Assembly (NCBI GenBank): GCA_003427395.1 | Contig: BFEA01000672.1 | Span: 579,735-622,319 of the forward strand | Direction of reading: 5' to 3' | DNA: 42,585 nucleotides | Source: Chara braunii | Lineage: Eukaryota; Streptophyta; Charophyceae; Charales; Characeae | Shown: positions 20,933 to 31,809 of the stretch, piece after piece | Layout: each line of letters begins with the position of its first letter | How positions within the stretch are numbered: the stretch's first letter is position 1 | Program-made: the position numbers and the translations under genes | The notes under the pieces: model-generated | What the model was told of the DNA's origin: nothing | Seen by the model: the letters and a program-made list of their open reading frames with translations, nothing else | Database searches by the model: none

Positions 20933-21756
20933 CTAGTCCATAGTACGGAAGTTAATCAGATGCAATCGCAGAGGTGGACCAGCTGAGGGCGTTTCTTGTT
21001 CGCTGTAGCATAGGGGGTACGCAAGGTTTTACGTCTATATCGAACCCGCACACGTACCGACGCACTAGGAGGCTGAAGTCCCGAGCGAAATTCGTCGTCG
21101 GTGGACTAGGACGTATCTCACTCACCACGCGTCACACTACTCTATACACATACGCGCGTGAAACGACACAAGACAAACGACACAGCAAAACACTCATAGT
21201 CCCTTCAGTAGTCATCCCATAACCTTCCGATGTGGAAATCGGATAGGCGTCGTGCGGAAGACTTGGTGTAAAAATTGTGTGGACGCATGACATGCTCATA
21301 TCAGCTAGCAATGCATGAATATGCAAACAGTTACAATGATGGTGTATTATGTACTGCCCATAATCAGGCGGTCCCTCGTGGGTCCGAGTACCGCTTATGA
21401 CACTCAAGTTTTAAACTCGAAGTATCATGAAGGTCAAGCGCTTCACAATATTGCACGGTTGAAGGAATGGTCGTTCGGCCCCCGTGACGCCTCTGGCCTT
21501 CATGTCGAGTGTCCCAGTGGGCAGGGTAAATAGGCTCTACGCGGGGGGTGATCCCTTCCACGTGGAGTCTAGGACCTGGGATGTCCTGGACAAGGACCTC
21601 TAATGTAAGTTGAGGACCAACGTCTGACTAAGAAATTTTAAGAATCAAAATTGTAAAGGAAAAGAGTATTCTTTCCTTTCTCAAGCTCAACCCCAATTAA
21701 ACCCTTAAGCGTGCACTCTTTGGGCCACACAAAACACTCAAACATAGATATGTACG

Positions 21757-21793
21757 TATATATATATATATATATAAAGAGAGAGAGAGAGGG
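21757..21793. repeat. (TA)n followed by (GA)n
   Basis: About nine TA units then six GA units, in R2. R1 and R3 have short TA-rich words at the same relative place (about 17,450-17,535 and 32,205-32,232). Confidence 0.85.
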
Positions 21794-22479
21794 GGGAATA
21801 AATATATGACGACCACTTCTCACAATCACAGTGAGACTCCGCTTAGTCATATATATGTATGCGATCGCAGACAGTCAATTTCAAAGTCCGAACCACAAAA
21901 CATGCGTGCAAATCACATTCAAGAATCAACCAAAAGTCCACACACTATACAGGGTCAACTTCAACCATTTTTATACCCATACCCCTTGCTTTAGCCATGC
22001 AAACCCTAATCTTTGTCCAACCTTCCAAAATAAATACTAAGTACTTCTGTTAAATGGCCATTTAATAAAAGTCCGAGTGAAAACCTTAATAAAACAATAA
22101 AATCACCAGGCTAAAGCCTTTAGGTTGGGTAGTCTAGAGTGGATTGGAGTTGAGTCGTAAGTCGACGAATCGACAACCGACCTGTTATTAGTAATAACAT
22201 AATATGATCTTTGTATGATCAAGCTAAATCTAACCCAAATCTTGAATCAGAACGATCAACAGGACCTGTACCATACGACAAGTCAATGCCCAAGCTAAAT
22301 CATCAGTGTATGGGGATCAAATCTTCATAGCACATCCTTGCTCAATATTGTCTGCCAAGTAAATCTAAGGCTATCCCTAAGCCAGTGTCCAAGAAAAATG
22401 TAGTCATTTGGAAGAGTCTTTCCTATTCAGGGTGGGTTGCCAGAATCGCCACTTGTCGAAATATAATTTATCTCCACTA

Positions 22480-23060
22480 AACTAAAAAAATTTCAATAAT
22501 GTTTCTCGTAGGAAAAATGTCTTTTCATAATTTATATTAAGCTTAAATATAAAAACTAAAACAATATCTAACTTTGTGAAGTTAAATTTTGTCTAACTCC
22601 CTGAATTAGTAAAATTTTGGGCAGCATCTGCTTTAGAAAGATAAATTTTCCAGATTTATACTAAGTCAGATATGAACTCAAACATTAGACTTGAGTTCTT
22701 TCAAGACAAAATTTAACGAACTTCTTAGATATGTGGAAATTTCGGCAGCGCTTCTCGTAGAGAAAATGTTATTTCAAGATTTATATAAAGTTAAGTTCAT
22801 AATTTAAAATGACTTTGACTTCTCAAGGTCCAACTTAATCTGACTTCCTGAATTAGTAAAAATTTTGGGCAACACTCCTTTTAGAAAATGAGACTTTCTA
22901 GATTCTCACTAAGTCATGTATAAAAATTAAACAAGTTGAACTTCGAAAAACAAAAGTCAAAATTTGACGAATTCCTTGGTTTTGTAGAAATTTCGACAGT
23001 GCTTTCTGTAGAGAAAGTGACTTACCAAGATTTATACAAGACTAAGTATAAGAAAAAATC
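22480..23060 (-). repeat. Array H2 of R2
   Basis: About five degenerate units of 120-129 bp, with the tttata core near 22,534, 22,655, 22,778, 22,901 and 23,030. They are inverted copies of the R1 H2 array (words gggcagc, ttagtaaaattt, gacttagta). Confidence 0.75.
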
Positions 23061-23333
23061 CCAAAAAATGCAGAAATTGACCTAAGTAAAAAAATCTTAG
23101 CTTAGAAAATGAAGGAATTGAAACTAGCTCCTACATCTCTAACACGTGGGGAGCAATTAAAGTAACTACCTATCAGACTGGAACTCAGACTAAGTAATGA
23201 TCTCACTCGATCACATGCAAGGTCAAACCACATTGGTAAGTACTCTCATCAATCCCCAAGTCAATTTCTCATAGATTAGTTTGTAAAACCCTCATATGAT
23301 TTATCCCTTATGCCCAACTTACATATGACATGG

Positions 23334-24025
23334 TGCTAGACCATTCAGCTTAGAAATAATGTCTAGCATGCCTTAGGATATACACGAACATGTTACACAA
23401 GTACTTTTCGCTTCTTTGGGTATATGACAAGACCATTCAACTTAGAAACAATGTCGAGTCGCCCTGAATTGTTTAATATCCAAAGTTTAATAATTTCTGA
23501 CTTTGTTCTCAAAACAAAATAAAAATATGGGCAGGGGACTGAGTCATTCAGCTTAGAAACAATTCTCTCAACTTGCCCAGATTACGTCATATTATACTTC
23601 GTAGTTTTCCTTTTCTTCTTAGTGATATGGCTTAGCGCTGGACCATTCAACTTAGAAACAATGTCCAACTGTTAGTTCACGTGCAAGTATTAATAATGTA
23701 TTTTCTGTTATACTGAGTTTATACTTACAAGTGTGGTTTTCAGGCTAAACCATGCAACTTAGAAACAATGTTCAACCTATCCTCAAATTATTCAAAGCAT
23801 GAAGTTGGATTCTTCAACCCAACTTCAGTCAGAAACCCACAAAGAAACAAACAGACGAAGTCATTCACTTAGAAATAATGTTTGGTCTCAAAGATCAGTC
23901 AGGCAAACCCTTAGAAATAAACACAACAACCAGGTCATTCAACTTAGAAACAATGTCAGGACCTTTAGAAAACAACCGAAGAAACATAGCCCGGGGCCAT
24001 TCAACTTAGAAACAATGCCCAGTTT
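23334..24025 (-). repeat. Array H1 of R2
   Basis: Eight units contain cattcaacttagaaacaatg, the inverted counterpart of the R1 H1 loop. The unit at 23334-23368 has a perfect 8-bp stem TGCTAGAC/GTCTAGCA. Other stems are partly decayed (for example CTGGAC/GTCCAA at 23638, GACAAGAC/GTCGAGTC at 23426). Confidence 0.8.
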
Positions 24026-24268
24026 TTGGTTGACCTGGTCAAACACATGCAAATTGTCTTCCTCCCGCCTTCCCCCAGTTCATCCCTTAATCTGCTTTCA
24101 ATTAAAATAAAGAGAAAAGTTTTTCTCATGCATTTCTTCCATTCACTCTAATTAAATCCTGAAAAGAACGTGAATGTCATAGGGGAACACAAGAATACAA
24201 TAGTCATAATTAGAGGAAGATAGTCAAACATGGGTATAGTAGGGTCATACAAATAGAAAAAAATATAC

Positions 24269-24389
24269 ATGATGGTTCCCTGTCTCCAGAACTCCTCCTG
24301 AGTTCCGACAGAGCTCCCGCAATCGGTGGGCGAACTCCCCACAGAGTCTTGATACTATCCTACGGGTTGCAATCCCGTCTGTCGCCTTC
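24269..24389 (-). other. Exon-like block B in R2 (121 bp)
   Basis: Minus-strand frame KATDGIATRR, SRLCGEFAHRLRELCRN, GGVLETGN. It is preceded by CTGATAG and followed by GTATAT at the same position as the GTAAAT of R1. Same length as R1. Confidence 0.5.
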
Positions 24390-24475
24390 CTATCAGAACC
24401 AATAGACTAAACTTAGAGTAAGAAAGGCAGAAAGAGGGGTTTCAAACTCTCGAGATACAAGAAATGGACAAACTC

Positions 24476-24562
24476 AACTCCCAGAAGAGGGCCTTGAAGT
24501 TTTCGTGCGCCTGAGGGCCCCGCAATGATGGCCAGAAAGTGCTCTGCAACTTGGTCAACTGA
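24476..24562 (-). other. Exon-like block A in R2
   Basis: Minus-strand frame SVDQVAEHFLAIIAGPSGAR and LQGPLLGV, matching R1 14,639-14,719 with an in-frame 6-bp difference. Protein family not recognised. Confidence 0.4.
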
Positions 24563-25397
24563 GATCAAAATGTCAACTGTCAACCCCCTGTCAACTCTCC
24601 TGCTCGCAACGAAGACTTCCTTGCAGAAACCTGACACCCCCTTTAATCCGCCACACCGTTTTTTTTGACGAAAATGTGGTTGCGCAACCTTTAAAAGATT
24701 GTGTTCAGAGATAAAGCATACTTCTCCTTTTCTCTACATCAACGGGGGCGCAATCAGTCTTAGCGTATTGGGAAGATGCACTACAACTGCTCACACAAAC
24801 TTAGTAATATTCTACAGGTGCACAACCGACGCATAACAGGAGTTAACTAGGCATCATGATTGCAACAATCTTCAATGACAATGCTAACCTAAAAAACGTA
24901 TGTCAAACCAGTGAGTGCAGTTGAGGATCAGGGACATAGGTTGAGCCCATCCACAACAACGGCAGCTCCACGTGCAACAATCCCCCGCACAATAGTTATT
25001 GTTAACGAACCAAAAGTCAATCAACAATGATTGATAGCATAGTACAGTTCACTGACGCATAGCGGCCACAACAGTAAACTTTGCGGCGTGCAGTAAAAAA
25101 CTATCCACATAGTCAGGTCACCTGGTTGTCGCAATAGTACTCGCTGGCCGACTCGATCAGCCCTTCGCTAAGGAGCTGACTCCAACGACTGATTTGCACA
25201 GTGAGGTCAAAGCGTACCCTGCAGGTGAGTCGTCCACGTACCTCCTAAATACAGACGTACCTCAACGAAGTGAGCACGACCCCTTTCCGTTCATCAGGCA
25301 ACGCATCCGGCCCTTTTCTTGGCCGCGTTTGTTCCACCTTTGTTCCCTTGTCTGGCCCACTCCCCCTCTCTCTCTTTCTTGATTATTCTTCTACAGG

Positions 25398-25582
25398 CAA
25401 CAACCTTGATCGTATCGAGCGCAATGAGCGCAACTAGCATGATCACGGTCACTGCGAAGATGAAGAAGGTGACCACTTTGAAGGGAACGGCTGGTGACTA
25501 CAACGATGAGCGGAGAGCGATAGCTATGACTTCTCTGAACGGTTTCAACAACGTGCCAACTGAGGATGAAGCTCCCGATTGA
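25398..25582 (+). other. Exon-like open segment in R2, plus strand
   Basis: A pyrimidine-rich tract with TTCTACAG precedes 25,398, and a donor-like CTGCAG|GTGAGT lies at 25,223. The segment is open to TGA 25,580-25,582 and reads with MSATSMITVTAKMKKV and a hydrophilic end (NVPTEDEAPD). It runs opposite to blocks A-C and I could not match it in R1. It may be chance. Confidence 0.2.
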
Positions 25583-27419
25583 ATACGGGAAGGTTCGTCA
25601 AACGAAATGAGGATGGATCCTCCGCTTGGACATGGGTAAGCACAGTTCACTCTGACACAAAACGGTATCCCGCTGCAGTCAGCCTTGTGAGACCGCTCTC
25701 TCTCTTACTCTCTCCGCCTCACTTCCCCACTTCCTCAAATCTGTGCGCCTGAACATCTGTACGGTCGGGTTCATTCAGGCTCTCGAAAGTAAGGAGTGTG
25801 ACGACAACCACCACCCCAATAGCCACGAGCTACAATCTCTCGTGGAAGAAAGATCACCTCGATAGCCCGAAGTTCGTAGTTACGGGTTTCTCATTGCTAC
25901 CTCACCAGACGAGCAGAATGAGTATGGATCTCCTGCCAAAAGTCGGGTAGATTCATTACTCACAGGTTGCTCTAAATCTTCCACCGCACAACACTTTATA
26001 CCCACACCAGTCGAGCCTTTGCTCGAATCAGAAAACTTGCATGACCATTTGAATCGGACTTCTTCAAAACCCCCAATCAGACTCGCGGTTCGCCAAAAAC
26101 GGTCATAGAATGAGCGAGACACAATGTTTCCCCTCTCCTCTTTCATATCTCAGCACACTACGTTTCCCCCTATCTACTATCCTACTCACCCACCTCCAAA
26201 ACTAACATCGCCTTCTGCTTCGCCCGGGGTAAAAACCCGGGTGATGACTCTTCCCTCACCCTGTCCCGTGAAGGACTGACCGCGCAGCAACTCCTTCTGC
26301 CTTTGTTCTTCTTCTTGCTATCTCCTACTCTATTCCGCATGCATCCGACATGAAATTGCGTCCCCGTCCTTTCCTCCTTCGCCACCCTCTGTCTTCCTTG
26401 TCCGCTTGTTATCGTCAGTGGTACACGCGCAACGGACCTCTCGACCGTGATGCAAGTGCTCGACAGCTCCGTCCGCTACCGAACAGAAAACACTTCGAAG
26501 GAAAATCGGTCAATGACCGATTTCACTTAATTTGCCGTCCCTATACCCGAACCCGGCGATAGTTGACACGCCAACACCAGTACAGGTCTTCGCTGAGTTC
26601 CCTTCAACCGCTCAGCCTGAGCGGAGTTTCTCCCCTTTTCGGGTTCCCAACGGGCAATCGGTACATATGGCAGTGGTCAAAGAATCAAGGTGCGGCCTAC
26701 CATAGACCCATAACACGGCCCCAGGTGAAGCGAATCCCGATACAGATCCTGACGGTAACAGCAGGTATTCAGTTGAGAACTTCAAAAAGGAATAAAATGA
26801 GGAAAGATTATACGGAACAGGCTGCTATAGCTTGTAACCTCCTGCCCTGGTGTGCTTGCCCCTCCATTCCTAGGCACAACTCACCATCTTCCGGTCTCCA
26901 TCACTGGCGGCGGGTTGCACGCCCACAAAGGGTCCCTGTGACTTTGGTTTTCTTCATCATGCGGGCCAATCCCCCACCAACTCGCATGCACGTTGAGTTT
27001 CTCAGCCCGTATTTCAGGACGGGCAGGCTGAGGAATCTCACCAGCATCCCGAACACGCACGAACTCGTAGGTCAACCAAGGGAGGCGCCCACTCGAAATC
27101 CTCGACCGCCACCACTACCTCCGAATAAAGCATCGCGTCTGAATCAGGGAACGCCGGAGCACAATAATAATAAAGCGAGAGGAGAAAAAAAAAAATTGGA
27201 CCGGCGATCACGCTGGCTCTTCAATCATCAACAAATAAAAAGATCATGCGTGCCTCAGGTCTGCGCGCTCACACACCCTCTACTCTAGTCAACTACTCAG
27301 TCAACGTAAACCACAAACGCAGTCTTGCCTCGATCGATATACTTAACTTCAAACAAACTTATTTTATGTCACTTGCAAGAACCAGGGCGGATACCGTTGT
27401 AAGGGTATTTGCATCGACA

Positions 27420-29513
27420 CCGCAATGCTCCACTTGGCTTCTTTGGGAATTAAGTCCCCCATCCTGACCCTGACAACTTTCTTGCGGGACAACTTAGCTT
27501 TTACCATTTCCCTTAACCTTGGGGCTGACACGAGAATCTCCTTAAGGTTCAACAACGCATTGTGTCCCTCCAATAACTTATTCATTGAACCCTCCAGATC
27601 GACCCCTTCTTCTATAGATGTTTGGTACCTTTGCTTCTTACGTGCCGTTTCATCATTTTTCGTTTTCTCTTCCTTGACTCCTTGCTTCCGTTTTTTGGCT
27701 CTCATTTCCGCTTTCCTCTTTCCTAATCTTATAGTCTTCGTCCTCATCCCCTTCAACCGTGATCAGTGGCTCTTCCTCAGCCGCCTAGGAAGTCTGGGCT
27801 TGTTCCTTTGGAGGATTACTGTCTCCCTTCTTTCGTGTAGCGTATGAAATTTTTCCTCTCACATTCCTTTGACCCATGCCGGTTTTCACAGCTATGTTTG
27901 CCCTTAAAATTTGTGGGTTTGGTTCACTTGGTCCCTCACCCGGTCCTTTGCATCTCATGGTAAATACCTTTGGAGACCTAATTCCTGCCCTTCCAACTTC
28001 TTCACATATCCCTCGAAGCCTTAAGTGTAATCTTTGCATTTTATCCACTAAGTTTTTCATCCTCCCGAATGTCTCGTTGAAACTGGTGTCGACTTCTTCC
28101 TTTTTTGCTTCTTCATCAATGAAAGGAATGTTTTCCTCATTAGCTCTAACCCCCATCCTGCTCATTTTCTCTTCCAGTTCTGTTATGTCTTCCACATGTA
28201 CAATGGAATCTTCTTTTTTTTGCCAGATTCGGAACATTGTCGAAGCGTTGGGATCAAGTCCAGCTATTCGGATGACTTCTTTCCTTGTGCCACCGGGAAT
28301 GTTCGGATCGATCATATTATCTCTTTTATCGAACACGTCGTCGTTTATGCTGGGGGTGATGAGTTCATTGCGTTCATCAAGTTTTCTGACGTGACATTTT
28401 TTTACTGTGTGCCCATTGACCTCACAATGCGTACAGGTACAGTCGCTATAGTCTACCCATCCTCTTTCATATCCTTGTCTGTTCCATTGTCCGTTTCCTC
28501 TTCCGTACCCCCTGTTGTAATTCTGATCGTAACCCCGACCGTACCCTTGTTGGTATTCTTGACCTGTCTGATTAACGCTCATCTGGGGCGGACGCCAATT
28601 TCCACCTTGGTCGTTATTCCCTCTATTACTTGCCCCTCGCTCTCCTTGTCCTCCTAGGGTGAAGTTTTTCGCCTTCCTTTGGTTCTTTGTCAGTTTAGTC
28701 GCTACTTCGGGATCCTCTTCTTCTTCACCCTCTCCTTTAGCCTTTTCTTCCTTCTGCTTCCTCTTTCTCAATAGTTGTGCAACTATTAGCACATTTTCTG
28801 GTGACACCCTCTCCTTTAACTCCTTTGTCTCGTTTACATGTTACTCAAAATTTCTCCTAATGCATTATATGTTCCCTGAATGGTACCTACCGCCTTCCTT
28901 TTCCTCCTTTTCACTTTAACTTGCTGGTGAAACACCTGGTCAAGGTATCCTACTGCAATATTTCTCTTAATAGTTTCCCATGTCGTGTTCCTACTCGCGG
29001 CTCCTCCTCGAGTTAACTCCATGTCATCATATCCGGAAAACTTTCCCAAGAAAATAATACATTGCATCTCCTCTGCCAATCGTATGACTCTTTCGGCTGT
29101 TTTCTCAAAAGAATTAGTAAATGCACCTATAGTGGTGAAATCGTCCCGGTTCATGTTGTACAAATGCTCGACCGAAAGCAGACCGTCTCCCATTTGTTTT
29201 TTTTTTTTTGCATCCCTTTTTTAAACTCTGTCCAATTCTCATCGGCTTTCTTAGCGACTTCTTTTACATTCGGTCTAAATTCGCACCATACATACTCGTA
29301 TAATTGGGCAAACTTCTCTGCAGAGGTTATTTGGTTGAAGATCTGTTCAAGCAGTTCCAACCAGTGAGACACTCTCTTGCCCTTAAAAGAAAAAAAATTT
29401 ATCTTTGACCATTTGAATCTTTTAACCGTTTTTTTCTCCAGTAAGTTTACGATTTCGGCTGCGGTGGTCGGCGGTGGTCCCCCATTGACAACATCCTCGT
29501 CAATGTCACTCAT
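27420..29513 (-). pseudogene. gag: Gag of copy B (four frames)
   Basis: Minus-strand pieces in order: 29,513-29,151 (MSDIDEDVVNGG, FKGKRVSHWLELLEQIFNQI, a capsid-like start), 29,193-28,834 (MNRDDFTTIGAF, CIIFLGKF), 28,807-27,785 (basic, Gly/Tyr/Arg-rich, zinc knuckle CTHCEVNGHTVKKC at 28,394-28,435, then FRIWQKKEDS, LRLRGICEEVG), and 27,756-27,430 (KRKAEMRAKKRKQG, LLEGHNALLNLKEIL, IPKEAKW). The first frame change coincides with a run of 13 T at 29,197-29,209. The 3' end is cut by R2. It is more complete at the N-terminus than copy A, whose start lies outside the window. Confidence 0.82.
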
Positions 29514-29707
29514 TTCCCCTTTCTTTAGTCAGACCATTAAATCTATTAAGACACACAAAACGACCACCGAACTCATCTTATGTTACGACAAGACTTCTTT
29601 CTTCGAGCAACTTTTATCTTAATTACTACTAAATACTAATAATTAAAGATTTTTGGGAATGATATCCCTTTCTGTCTGCCATGGTATTTATTGAGTTCTT
29701 CCACATT

Positions 29708-30360
29708 TTAGTAGCTCAATTCATCCAGAGTCACCCAATCTCTGTACCAAAAGTTTCTAACCATACCAAACAAAAAAGGAATATTATATAGAAAGACCTC
29801 AATGCATACCTCATTACAAAGCTTGTGCCAATATGTCAACCGATCCTTTAAGCGATGGATGCGTAGGTATGTATTCACGAAAGACAGGACGTTATAAAAG
29901 TTTTTTCTATCCGATTTCGGTCTCATTTCTAAGTACAAACAGTAGAAGATATTGGACGCCTCAAACTCGAAACCCATATCAGGTACCGATCGTGCTGTGA
30001 GCGTCGCTCGTTCCACGTTTTCTACTCCCCAAAAGGCCTCTTCTATAATGAACTTCGGAAGAGTAGCTTTGATGTTCGTCGTTGGATAGACGAATTCGGT
30101 TGCCCACCTGACCTCAATTGACTGTGTGACTACTGCTTCTTTTTCCCAATACATTTTTCGAGCGAATACCTCAAGGGTGAATCCTGCGGTCAGAACGTAC
30201 TTGGAAATGAGACGACTCTCTCCTATGGCAAGGTCAATCACATGCGCTTTCCAAAGGAGGGTTGAAAGGTAGGTCACCCTTACTATCGCATTATTTTCGA
30301 TTGTTCTCAACCAGTTTCTACCCAGATAAATGTTTCTGACCCTATCTATATTTCACACCA
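29708..30360 (-). CDS. ORF of unknown function upstream of copy B gag
   Basis: The minus-strand frame is open from about 30,345 (RNIYLGRNWLRTIENN; first ATG at 30,310) to TAG/TAA at 29,708, about 200-212 codons. No known domain is recognised. The stretch VRWATEFVYPTTNIKATLPK, followed by FIIEEAFWGVENVERAT and YCLYLEMR, is clearly related to the ORF at 31,082-30,759. It stops 195 bp before the gag start with no LTR between. It may be an extra pre-gag ORF, an exon of a host gene beside the insertion, or part of another element. No signal peptide is seen. Confidence 0.4.
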
Positions 30361-30758
30361 TACGTTTATTTCTTCCCTTTCCTCCGTCCTTCGTCGAGGC
30401 AATGTCATTTTAATTTCTCTGTTTTCTTGCTCGTGTAAGTTAATAAGGAAGTATTTGTCCGCAAACCACATACCAGGAACCATCTGATATCCTGTTTTAC
30501 ACAACCGTACAAAAGAGGGCCCCACTCTTAGTCAAATATCCAAGCATCTCATCATTATACCTCCTCTCCTTCTATTTCATATCCTACTGTTTCTCTTTTC
30601 TTTCCTCCAAGTCTCCTAAGCCAGGAATATCGTGTTTGTTATTAGGATTGGCAGAGGACCATCTGTTGTAAATCGTACCAATAGTTAAACCTATCTTCCA
30701 AATAGTGTTTGCGAGTATATGAATCGATTACTAACAATATGCTAAAAAGAATTCTTTC

Positions 30759-31082
30759 TTAAATTAGTTGTTCTACTTTTAGGTATAAGCAATACATTAA
30801 TAACGGAGTACACTTGTCATATTCTCCTTCAGGCACCGCCAAAGCAGCTTTTAGCGCTCTCTCCACTTGCGTTTTTCCTCCAAAGGCTTCATTCACAATG
30901 AAAACCGGAAGAGTTTCTCTTAGGTATGTAGTTGGTGGAAGGAAGTCACAAGCTCTTCTAACTTCTACTGTTCCCACAACTCGCTCACACCCATTTTGAT
31001 GCGCGTGTTGACTCCAAGTATCGAGTGCGGATTCTGCAAGCCACATTAGTTTTGAAAGGGATTGATCTAGACCTAGTGTCAT
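30759..31082 (-). CDS. Paralogous ORF of unknown function
   Basis: 107 codons on the minus strand: MTLGLDQSLSKLMWLAESAL, then VEVRRACDFLPPTTYLRETLP, FIVNEAFGGKTQVERA and YCLYLKVEQL. It shares the order [R-A-F-PTT-LP-FI-EAF-VERA-YCLYL] with the ORF at 30,360-29,708. It has no recognisable family. It could be an exon: the 400 bp separating the two is AT-rich and non-coding. Confidence 0.35.
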   Translation of the reverse strand: MTLGLDQSLSKLMWLAESALDTWSQHAHQNGCERVVGTVEVRRACDFLPPTTYLRETLPVFIVNEAFGGKTQVERALKAALAVPEGEYDKCTPLLMYCLYLKVEQLI

Positions 31083-31135
31083 ATTTATTATAATAGTTTA
31101 TAAGTAGTCTAATGAAATGTATAATATGACTCTCT

Positions 31136-31321
31136 TTATTGCACAACTTTCACCTTTAATCCACCAGACTCAATCCAAATGAGGGCATGTTCCCCCATAG
31201 GCTTTCCCCAATAAAATTTCATTTCCTCATTCATTCCTTGACGAGTTGGAATATCCATCATTAGATCATTCCTCATTTGTCTGAGTTTCTCGATCGTGGA
31301 GTGACGTCGAGCGAAAGTCAT
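31136..31321 (-). CDS. Short ORF upstream of the paralogous pair
   Basis: 61 codons on the minus strand, MTFARRHSTIEKLRQMRNDL to WIESGGLKVKVVQ, with amphipathic character. It precedes the 31,082 ORF by 54 bp in the same direction and may be an earlier exon of the same unit. Unrecognised. Confidence 0.25.
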   Translation of the reverse strand: MTFARRHSTIEKLRQMRNDLMMDIPTRQGMNEEMKFYWGKPMGEHALIWIESGGLKVKVVQ

Positions 31322-31644
31322 ATTGACTTTGGTCGGTATACTTCACCTATTTACACAATAACAACCCAACACCCATTTGCTATTTAAAACTTTTGTCTTG
31401 AGCTATCAACTTCCCTTGCTATTAATTATTTTTTCGACTCGATGAGCTTAGACATCAATATTTGACATCTTTATCGATCATATAGCTCAGCTGGCCCCCA
31501 CTTGTCATCCTTGATAGAGCTTCCAGTTAATACTTCATATCGTTTTCTTATATAACAAGTAAGAGATCAACCTGAATATTTATATATGAGATAACAAAAA
31601 TATCACGAGTGAGATACACAATCTCTTTTCGGATGATGTAGATT
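31322..31644. other. AT-rich stretch, nothing identified
   Basis: No open frame or repeat stands out between the ORF at 31,321 and the first R3 homology near 31,645. Confidence 0.5.
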
Positions 31645-31757
31645 GGGAAACAACATAAGGGTCAGGAACATGTGGCATCGGTTGGGACCCAGGAAGGCGG
31701 GGTTCGGGAAGAACGATCAATTGCGACAGGACAGAGGTTTCGCGAGGTACAACTCAC

Positions 31758-31809
31758 CTCCACCTGCGGGAGTTGCCACGATCCCTTAGGTGGGCGTATC
31801 CCTGCTGAG
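31758..31809 (-). other. Exon-like block C in R3 (52 bp)
   Basis: Minus-strand frame SSAGIRPPKGS...QVE, donor GTGGAG|GTGAGT and preceding CAGTAG, as in R1 and R2. Confidence 0.4.

Larger units (their letters stand above)
20698..27419 (-). mobile_element. R2: R-family element inserted in copy B
   Basis: It splits copy B exactly between gag (ending IPKEAKW at 27,430) and the protease lead-in (KMD near 20,675). Its 27,419 end reads, on the minus strand, TGTCGATGCAAATACCC and onward like the R1 ends. Its 20,698 end starts TGTCGCGCTTATCGG and aligns better with a site about 450 bp inside the R1 right end, so this end may be shortened. Content is colinear with R1 in inverted orientation: block A, block B, arrays H1 and H2, block C. 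No clean target duplication is seen, although removing R2 leaves 4-5 extra bases relative to copy A. Confidence 0.7.
19078..31640 (-). mobile_element. Ty3/gypsy-type retrotransposon, copy B, split by R2
   Basis: Reading the minus strand from 31,640: unidentified ORFs, Gag (29,513-27,420), an interruption by R2, protease (20,697-19,990), then reverse transcriptase (19,935-19,078) cut off by the R1 end. RNase H, integrase and LTRs are not found. Proteins align with copy A throughout but are clearly diverged. Many frame changes and stops make it a fossil. How far the element extends above 29,513 is uncertain. Confidence 0.75.

Noticed and set aside
20974-21222. ORF with partial match to an R1 minus-strand ORF (18,333-18,070)
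   Set aside because: The match is limited to the first 15 or so residues and reflects DNA similarity of the R ends; it lies antisense to block C and the frames diverge afterwards.
26563-27288. 241-codon plus-strand ORF in R2
   Set aside because: It runs antisense to the R-family blocks, is not kept in R1 at the matching place, and has no recognisable domain; probably open by chance.
10631-27419. R1 and R2 as LTRs or a single LTR retrotransposon
   Set aside because: The end sequences are inverted, not direct, and no PBS, PPT or pol lies inside R1 or R2.
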